Source of the DNA: Deltaproteobacteria bacterium
Lineage (GTDB): Bacteria > Desulfobacterota > DSM-4660 > Desulfatiglandales > HGW-15
DNA: 37,849 bases
NCBI GenBank assembly: GCA_016931115.1
Contig: JAFGFM010000168.1
Span: forward strand, 1-37,849
Direction: 5' to 3'
Under the pieces are notes generated by a model. The model searched no databases and was not told the origin of the DNA. It saw only the letters and a program-made list of their open reading frames with translations. Of the stretch, positions 32,801 through 37,849 are shown in pieces. The translations under genes and the position numbers were made by a program. The first letter of the stretch is position 1; each line of letters begins with the position of its first letter.

Positions 32801-33335
32801 ATTTGTGGGATATATTCTCAGCAACCACAGCAAATTCTTTAGAGCGTTTAGGACTTAAGAAAAGAGGTTGGATTTGTTATAAAGGCAACAAGCGCATGAT
32901 TGATGCATAATCACGCTTTTATTTTCATGGCTTAATCCCGGCTTACTTGAGTAACTATCTGATTATATTACCCTGGTAAAGAATTTTTATTATGTTAGGA
33001 TTTTTTATTAACATTTACAACTATAACTGGTAAAAAAAAACTCTTTATTTTGGCGTAATATATTGTATTTTTTATTTTTTTACATATCAACCTTTGAGCC
33101 CTTCTACATTTTTTTTATTCGTATTGAAACATATGCTGTCCAATGGGTGAAATGTCTTGACATGAAAAGTATGTTTTATGGTTTGTAATTCATCCTATAA
33201 TTGCCACCACTTTGCTACTATAACAGCAAAAAACACCATAAAATAAAAGAGGTCAAGAAATAATCTCCTGACCTCTAAGTTTTTGGTAGCATTGTATATT
33301 TTCACATCTAACTATCTGTTATTATTCCTATATTA
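32801..33335. other. AT-rich stretch without genes
   Basis: No reading frame of useful length on either strand. Contents: a TTGACA (33157-33162) without a convincing -10, and a terminator-like hairpin AGAGGTCA (33248-33255)/TGACCTCT (33269-33276) followed by AAGTTTTTGG on the plus strand. The stretch ends at a tRNA-like fragment. Confidence 0.5.
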
Positions 33336-33385
33336 CAGACTCATAATGAGGGGGGTCAGCGGTTCGATTCCGCTCAGTGGCTCCA
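33336..33385 (+). pseudogene. tRNA-like 3' fragment (T-arm, acceptor end, CCA)
   Basis: AGCGG-TTCGATT-CCGCT (33358-33374) is a perfect T-arm, followed by CAGTGGCT and CCA (33383-33385). A CTCATAA heptamer (33340-33346), as in Met-tRNA anticodon loops, lies upstream, but its flanks cannot pair and no D-arm or matching 5' acceptor strand precedes it. I read it as a remnant of a tRNA (less likely tmRNA) 3' end, as left at the attachment site of an integrated element. Confidence 0.5.
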
Positions 33386-33399
33386 ACAAAAAATTTTAA

Positions 33400-33448
33400 A
33401 TTTGAGATTTCAGATTTCAAATTCTCCAGTCTCAAATGTCAAATCTCT
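33400..33448. repeat. 7-bp imperfect tandem repeats abutting the ArfB stop codon
   Basis: ATTTGAG, ATTTCAG, ATTTCAA, ATTCTCC, AGTCTCA, AATGTCA, AATCTCT: seven consecutive heptamers in phase, ending exactly at the stop codon of the next gene. The period matches the arrays at 991, 2342 and 4885, although the unit sequence differs. Confidence 0.55.
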
Positions 33449-33871
33449 TCAATCCTCAAAAGAAACCTTTCCCCGGAATTTCTTAATCTTTCCCCTCTTC
33501 TGCTTTGAATCTATCCTTTTTTCCTTTGAAGCAAATGACGGCGCGGTTTTCACACGGTACTTTGGCACCTTTGAAGCCTCCACTATCAGAGCGGCAAGTC
33601 TCTCTATCGCATCCCTCCTGTTCTGCTCCCTTGTGCGATGCCTTTCTGCCTTAATGATAAGGGTTCCATCCTTTGTCATGCGGCTCCCCGCAAGCACGAT
33701 AAGGCGTCTTCTGATGTTGTCAGGTAATGATGTGGAATTCTTTACATCAAACCTGAGCTGAACAGCAGTGGAGACCTTGTTCACATTCTGACCGCCTGGA
33801 CCGCTTGACCGTATAAAATCCTCTTTCAACTCACTGTCCGGTATAATTATATCACTGGTAATCTCTATCAT
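33449..33871 (-). CDS. arfB: Peptidyl-tRNA hydrolase ArfB-type ribosome rescue factor
   Basis: 140 residues. The catalytic GGQ loop is SSGPGGQNVNKVSTAVQLRF near residues 22-41. The basic C-terminal tail (SKEKRIDSKQKRGKIKKFRG) fits the ArfB tail that enters the empty mRNA channel of stalled ribosomes. The length and the absence of a codon-recognition domain separate it from RF1/RF2. AGGAAG nine nt before ATG supports the start. No functional link to its neighbours is evident. Confidence 0.88.
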   Translation of the reverse strand: MIEITSDIIIPDSELKEDFIRSSGPGGQNVNKVSTAVQLRFDVKNSTSLPDNIRRRLIVLAGSRMTKDGTLIIKAERHRTREQNRRDAIERLAALIVEASKVPKYRVKTAPSFASKEKRIDSKQKRGKIKKFRGKVSFED

Positions 33872-33971
33872 GGCACAACACTTCCTCTCTATATTTTAAG
33901 GCCCCTTTTATAAAAGAATTCATTATCAGGGCAGTGATTGTCAACAGTTTTATGCTTCAGACAGTTTTATA

Positions 33972-34000
33972 TTGACATACAGAACTTAACTCCATATAAT
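33972..34000 (+). promoter_or_regulatory. Consensus sigma-70 promoter of the alcohol dehydrogenase gene
   Basis: TTGACA (33972-33977), 17 bp and TATAAT (33995-34000): a perfect consensus promoter, start near 34007. It predicts strong expression unless an unseen regulator acts. Confidence 0.8.
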
Positions 34001-34048
34001 TCTTAATCAAAAAAGATGTCTAATTTCAATTAGTTAAGGAGGAAGGGT

Positions 34049-35149
34049 ATGAAAATCAAGGCAGCAATAGTAAAAAAACCATCGGATCCATTTGTTATAG
34101 AAGAGGTAGATCTGGATGAACCCAGAGACAATGAAATACTGGTACGCATAAAAGGGTGCGGGCTTTGCCACACAGACCTTTCAGGCCAGCATGCATACCT
34201 CCCGGTAAAATTTCCAGGTGTTTTCGGACATGAAGGTGCTGGTGTTGTTGAAAAGGTGGGTAAACTGGTAAAAAAGGTTATGCCGGGTGATCATGTAGCC
34301 ATGAGTTATATCTCCTGCGGCACATGCGGTCCATGCATAAAAGGTCATCCAACCCATTGTGATAACTTTTTCCCATTCAACTTTTTCGGAACCCGCCCTG
34401 ACGGCAGCACATATATGAAACAGGGAAGCCAGACCGTGTATGGCTCATTTTTCGGCCAGTCTTCATTTGCCACATATGCGATTGCCTCAGAGCGCAATGT
34501 AGTAAAGGTACCCAAGGATGTCCCTGTAGAGATGCTAGGGCCACTGGGATGCGCACTCCAGACAGGTGTGGGCGGTGTGTTTTACTCACTTCAGGTTAAA
34601 CCAGGCTCATCTATTGCCATATTCGGCGGCACAGGTTCTGTTGGTGTAAGCGCCATCATGGCCGCGGTCGTGAGCGGGGCAACAAAGATAATAGTTGTGA
34701 GCAGAAGCGATGAAAAGATGCAGAACACAAAACAGTTCGGCGCAACCCATCTGGTAAACTCCGGCAAGTGTGACCCTGTCGAAGAGATCAGAAAAATTAC
34801 AGGCGGCGGCGCAGATTACTCTCTTGAGTGTACAGCCATACCTGAAATACTCAGCCAGGCAGTAGACTGCCTCTGCATGGGCGGAAAGTGCGGGCTTATA
34901 GGCGCAGCGCCAATGGGTGTAAGGGCAAGCCTGGATATGCAGAGCATCCTCAATGGCCGCACAATCACCGGCATTGTAGAAGGTGATGCAATATCCGATA
35001 TCCTGCTTCCGGTCATGATAGACCTTTATAAGCAGGGACGTATGCCCTTTGACAAGATGATAAAGTATTACCCCTTTGAAAAGATCAATGATGCAGTTGC
35101 AGATGTTGAAAAGGGAAGGACATTAAAGGCCATTTTAAAGTTCGATTAA
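34049..35149 (+). CDS. Zinc-dependent NAD(P) alcohol dehydrogenase
   Basis: 366 residues, medium-chain dehydrogenase family. Catalytic zinc ligands lie in GLCHTD (C40) and GHEGAG (H61, E62). The structural zinc has all four Cys (C90, C93, C96, C104). The nucleotide-binding fold shows IAIFGGTGSVGVSAI near 190-205. The layout fits aryl- or benzyl-alcohol dehydrogenases, though alkyl alcohols cannot be excluded. AAGGAGG with a six-nt gap precedes ATG and the promoter is consensus. It is convergent with an aldehyde:ferredoxin oxidoreductase unit, and together they could interconvert alcohol, aldehyde and acid. Confidence 0.85.
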   Translation: MKIKAAIVKKPSDPFVIEEVDLDEPRDNEILVRIKGCGLCHTDLSGQHAYLPVKFPGVFGHEGAGVVEKVGKLVKKVMPGDHVAMSYISCGTCGPCIKGHPTHCDNFFPFNFFGTRPDGSTYMKQGSQTVYGSFFGQSSFATYAIASERNVVKVPKDVPVEMLGPLGCALQTGVGGVFYSLQVKPGSSIAIFGGTGSVGVSAIMAAVVSGATKIIVVSRSDEKMQNTKQFGATHLVNSGKCDPVEEIRKITGGGADYSLECTAIPEILSQAVDCLCMGGKCGLIGAAPMGVRASLDMQSILNGRTITGIVEGDAISDILLPVMIDLYKQGRMPFDKMIKYYPFEKINDAVADVEKGRTLKAILKFD

Positions 35150-35166
35150 AAGGGTCATGCTATAAC

Positions 35167-35193
35167 AAAAGGGCGGGTATTTCCCGCCCTTTT
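35167..35193. terminator. Bidirectional Rho-independent terminator
   Basis: AAAAGGGCGGG (35167-35177) pairs perfectly with CCCGCCCTTTT (35183-35193) around the 5-nt loop TATTT. T-runs occur on both strands. It lies between the convergent alcohol dehydrogenase and MoaD-like genes. Confidence 0.88.
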
Positions 35194-35207
35194 TCTCTAA
35201 AACAAAA

Positions 35208-35447
35208 TCACCCCCCGTGAACCGACTGAAAAATCCTGATATCAGCGCCATCTGTCAACATATCTTCAGGCCTTAACAAACGGCTGTGCATGGCAATGGC
35301 AGGTGCCCAGGCATCAGGGATCTTCAAAAATTCAAGGAGATCCCCTGCTGTTGATCCATCGGGCATTACTATCTCTACCCCCTCAGCCGAACTGTACGGA
35401 GGGAGCTTTCTGCCCAGGACACCGAATAACTGTACTCTTACCTTCAT
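35208..35447 (-). CDS. MoaD/ThiS-family small ubiquitin-like protein
   Basis: 79 residues starting MKVRVQLFGVLGRKLPPYSS and ending in SVHGG; the C-terminal Gly-Gly is the functional end of MoaD/ThiS proteins, activated by adenylation and used as sulfur carrier. A longer frame to 35510 would run back into the oxidoreductase gene. The ATG at 35447, 11 bp after that gene's stop, fits the family length, although no strong ribosome site is seen. Its pairing with an aldehyde:ferredoxin oxidoreductase suggests a dedicated role in making the (tungsto)pterin for that enzyme. Confidence 0.82.
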   Translation of the reverse strand: MKVRVQLFGVLGRKLPPYSSAEGVEIVMPDGSTAGDLLEFLKIPDAWAPAIAMHSRLLRPEDMLTDGADIRIFQSVHGG

Positions 35448-35457
35448 ATCTAAAAAA

Positions 35458-37176
35458 CTAAAAATTGTGAACGCCGTCCAGCTCTGCATCTGTAAATGGG
35501 AACACCACATTATGCGGCGGCAGAGGCTCTTTCATAAAGAACTCAGGCAGTCTATCATCCTTGGCTGTAAGACCTGCCTTTTTGTTAAACTCCTTTTCCG
35601 CCTTAAGTATACGCACACCAAGGTTACGCAGGTCTTCCACCTTCCAGCTTGTGCCCAGCCTTGCGTTAATAAGCCTTATAAACATCTCCTTTGCATCAGG
35701 TGCAGCAATGGAATACATGGCAAAGAGGCACAGGCCCATACTGTCTGCCATTGCGCAGAAGATCTGGTTTTCTCTAGAGTTCTCAAGCTGCCCCTCTTTT
35801 TTAAGCGGATCAAGTATATGGCCCAGGTACATGGCCACCATGTTTCCTGCTGTATGGTCTGCCCCCATTGTTGATGTTGCAAAGGTTACTCCGTTACCGA
35901 TCATGCCCCTGGGGTCATAGGCAGCAATAGACTGGTTCTTGACTGCCGCAACCCTCGGATTATTAAAATGCTTTCCAACAGCGGATGGGCCGTCACCAAA
36001 TATCCTGCCCATTTCAGTGCCCTTTGCTATCTCATCCATTATCTCTATGGGGGCATTTTTGTCACCAAACTTTCTGTAGCCTGAATCCATTGCTACCGCT
36101 ATTGCAACGCCTGTGTTCATTGTGTCAAGGCCAATATCATCACAGAGAAAATCCATGCGGGCAATGACATCAAGATCATCTATACCGCACATACCGCCCA
36201 TTGCCCATACAGTTTCATACTCTATTGAGCTTGAAACATATTTTCCATTCTTATCATTAAAGACATTGGAACACCTTATAATACACTGTGAGCAGCCCAC
36301 ATGACCTGTCTGGCCGCCTCTCTCCTTTATTGTGTTTGCAAGGGCCTCTCCGCTTATCTTCTGCCACCCCTCAAACTCACTTTTTGTTGCATTATAACAT
36401 GGAAATGCGCCCATCAGATTTACAGGGGCTACCAGCGCAGGGGTGCCAAATGCAGGAAGGAGTTCACCCTCAAACGGGTTTGCCTTGACAAGGGCTGCAA
36501 ATGCCTTTGTTGCCTCATTGAAGGTCTCCTTATCAACCAGCGGATCAGCCTTTTTCCCATTCTGGGGGATAATAACCGCCTTTAAACCCTTTGAACCCAT
36601 AACCGCACCTATGCCGCCTCTGGCTGCTGCCCTGCATGGACGTTTATCAGTATCGCTCCCCTGGATTGATGCTGACTTCATCATATATTCGCCTGCGGGC
36701 CCGATACAAAGAACCGCATTTTTATCACCGTATTTTGCATGGAGCTTTTCAACAAGGGCATAGGTTCTCATGCCTTTATATTCAGATGCATCTATCAGCT
36801 CCGCATTGCCCTCAAGATCAAGCTTCAGGATGCTTAAATCACCGGCCTTAGGCTTACCATCAACTATAATCGCCCCGATACCAAGCTTCCCCAGTGCACC
36901 CCCCGAAGTGCCGCCCACATTGGCCTCCTTGATACCGCCTGTTAAAGGGCTCTTTGCGCCTATAGATACCCTGCTTGAGTTGAACATGTTTGTCCCGCAG
37001 AACATTCCTGTAGCAAAAATAAGTTTATTGTCAGGGCCGAGCGAATCACAACTGGCTGGTACTTCCTTATTGATCATTATAGAGGTAAGCCCTCTGCCAC
37101 CAATACCTTTATATTCGTCGGGCATTGCCTCAACCTTGATTGTCTTTGTATTCATATTTACTCTGATAAAATTCAT
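35458..37176 (-). CDS. Aldehyde:ferredoxin oxidoreductase family, tungsten-pterin enzyme
   Basis: 572 residues. The N-terminal domain has GGRGLTSIMINKE, NMFNSSRVSIGAKSP and EANVGGTSGGALGKLGIGAI, the pterin-embracing part. CSQCIIRC with a distal Cys (DSMGLC) gives the four ligands of the [4Fe-4S] cluster. The family oxidises aldehydes to acids, or reduces acids, with ferredoxin; members usually hold tungsten bis-pterin. The length is slightly short of the archaeal enzymes (about 600). GGAGGAG before ATG and an excellent promoter support expression. MoaD-like downstream and the alcohol dehydrogenase opposite complete an alcohol/aldehyde/acid set. Confidence 0.9.
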   Translation of the reverse strand: MNFIRVNMNTKTIKVEAMPDEYKGIGGRGLTSIMINKEVPASCDSLGPDNKLIFATGMFCGTNMFNSSRVSIGAKSPLTGGIKEANVGGTSGGALGKLGIGAIIVDGKPKAGDLSILKLDLEGNAELIDASEYKGMRTYALVEKLHAKYGDKNAVLCIGPAGEYMMKSASIQGSDTDKRPCRAAARGGIGAVMGSKGLKAVIIPQNGKKADPLVDKETFNEATKAFAALVKANPFEGELLPAFGTPALVAPVNLMGAFPCYNATKSEFEGWQKISGEALANTIKERGGQTGHVGCSQCIIRCSNVFNDKNGKYVSSSIEYETVWAMGGMCGIDDLDVIARMDFLCDDIGLDTMNTGVAIAVAMDSGYRKFGDKNAPIEIMDEIAKGTEMGRIFGDGPSAVGKHFNNPRVAAVKNQSIAAYDPRGMIGNGVTFATSTMGADHTAGNMVAMYLGHILDPLKKEGQLENSRENQIFCAMADSMGLCLFAMYSIAAPDAKEMFIRLINARLGTSWKVEDLRNLGVRILKAEKEFNKKAGLTAKDDRLPEFFMKEPLPPHNVVFPFTDAELDGVHNF

Positions 37177-37230
37177 CCTGCTCTCCTCCTGTTCGATATA
37201 ATGAGTATGTTATCTTAAAATTGCACATGA

Positions 37231-37259
37231 AGTATAAAGGCTATGACATTTCAAGTCAA
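37231..37259 (-). promoter_or_regulatory. Strong promoter of the oxidoreductase unit
   Basis: On the minus strand TTGACT (37259-37254), 17 bp and TATACT (37236-37231), start near 37224. A 12-bp element GCTATGACATTT (37240-37251) lies in the spacer and recurs upstream as GTTATGACATTT (37295-37306), a possible regulator site pair. Confidence 0.7.
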
Positions 37260-37306
37260 CCAATATTTCTTAATTTTTCTTGTAATATCAATAGGTTATG
37301 ACATTT

Positions 37307-37667
37307 TTTACATAAGGTTTAGTTTTAACTACTTTCCTGATGGCCTTTCATCTTTCACAGGCTGACAGTTTTCATGGCCTTGCCTTATCTTTTATGGCTT
37401 TCCATATCTGCCAAAATTATGACGATTAAAACCGGATAATGCCTTTTGACCTGCCCCAAAAAGAGTGCCAATATATAGTAACTATTAACTGGTTGATATT
37501 TATAGTATTTTACCTGGCTATTTTTAGCTGCTCAGGGTATATATATTGCATTAATTATTATATCCCCGGATAGAATAAATAGTGTATCGATATAAGAATA
37601 ACCTGGGAAATAGAATCAGTGTGAAGCATTTCAACCGCTGCTGATAATGCGTTTGAGGAGTGAGACA
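37307..37667. other. Intergenic stretch without a gene
   Basis: About 360 bp of AT-rich sequence between two divergent genes. I see no reading frame of useful length, RNA gene or clear promoter for the gene to the right. A weak sigma-54-like TTGGCAC (37471-37465, minus strand) was noted and not accepted. Confidence 0.5.
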
Positions 37668-37849
37668 ATGAGCAAGTCCAGGCGTGAAGGAAAACCTGCT
37701 GCATTAGGCAACTACATTATCTACATTATAATTATCTGGACAGTCTTAATAGCTGCATCCCTTACGTGGAGCTTATACCAGCGTCATGAGGCGGCAGTGC
37801 AGATGGTTAATGGGGCAGCATCATTAAACCTTGAGAAAAACTTTATACC
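37668..37849 (+). CDS. N-terminus of a membrane-anchored protein, probably a sensor (partial)
   Basis: The frame is open to the window end: 60 codons. GAGGAG seven nt before ATG supports the start. The protein opens with a basic stretch MSKSRREGKP, then one membrane segment YIIYIIIIWTVLIAASLTW, then SLYQRHEAAVQMVNGAASLN, probably extracytoplasmic. This order is common at the start of sensor kinases and related signalling proteins, but nothing beyond the anchor is visible. Confidence 0.6.
   Translation, partial: MSKSRREGKPAALGNYIIYIIIIWTVLIAASLTWSLYQRHEAAVQMVNGAASLNLEKNFI

Noticed and set aside
33336-33385. Functional tRNA-Met gene
   Set aside because: The CTCATAA loop has no pairing stem, and there is no D-arm or 5' acceptor strand.
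37456-37471. Sigma-54 promoter upstream of the oxidoreductase
   Set aside because: TTGGCAC is followed by TTGG rather than TTGC at the -12 position, and an excellent sigma-70 promoter exists nearer the gene.
1-37849. CRISPR array, transposase or integrase genes
   Set aside because: No spacer-repeat array with regular long units and no transposase or integrase motifs were seen on either strand.

Overview
The window reads as a Gram-negative anaerobe, most likely a sulfate-reducer-type member of the Desulfobacterota. The reasons are TonB-dependent outer-membrane receptors, an aldehyde:ferredoxin oxidoreductase, an FmdE-family protein, an AmrS-like radical SAM enzyme and mid-range base composition. 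This is inference from gene content; there is no rRNA or marker gene to fix it.

Left flank (1-4941): an NTF2-like conserved protein, an MFS exporter, a Fic AMP-transferase fused to an AbiEi-like N-terminus with 24-bp repeats in front of it, an internally deleted remnant of an iron-sulfur protein, and a CpXC zinc-ribbon protein. Gaps here carry imperfect 7-bp tandem repeats.

Core (4950-27176, all on the minus strand): two parallel uptake systems. Module A runs in transcription order from 14756 down to 4950: TonB-dependent receptor, SPFH/stomatin protein, FecCD permease, FecE ATPase, periplasmic binding protein (PBP), two SAM methyltransferases, DUF4213/DUF364 protein, FmdE protein, TonB. Module B has two transcription units. 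One runs from 27176 to 18793: methyltransferase, radical SAM enzyme fused to a PBP-like domain, G3E GTPase, soluble ABC ATPase, PBP without signal peptide, methyltransferase, PBP, permease, ATPase. The other runs from 18381 to 15201: a second TonB-dependent receptor and a third PBP. The two module B units share a 70-bp promoter block (52/70 identical, no gaps), so they are probably co-regulated. Together this looks like import of a scarce metal complex or metal-containing cofactor across both membranes, followed by cytosolic handling and methylation or radical chemistry. The substrate cannot be read from the sequence.

Molybdenum/tungsten region (27565-37176): an HTH regulator with a C-terminal substrate-binding domain, divergent from modABC; a molybdopterin-binding-fold protein; an ArfB-type peptidyl-tRNA hydrolase; a zinc alcohol dehydrogenase; and an aldehyde:ferredoxin oxidoreductase with a MoaD/ThiS-like protein. 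Two homologous promoter-hairpin elements flank the molybdopterin-binding gene and may encode small RNAs. A tRNA-like 3' fragment lies near 33340-33385. The closeness of Mo/W genes to the uptake modules suggests, but does not prove, that the modules serve Mo/W or a related metal cofactor. The right edge (from 37668) holds the start of a membrane-anchored protein cut by the window end.
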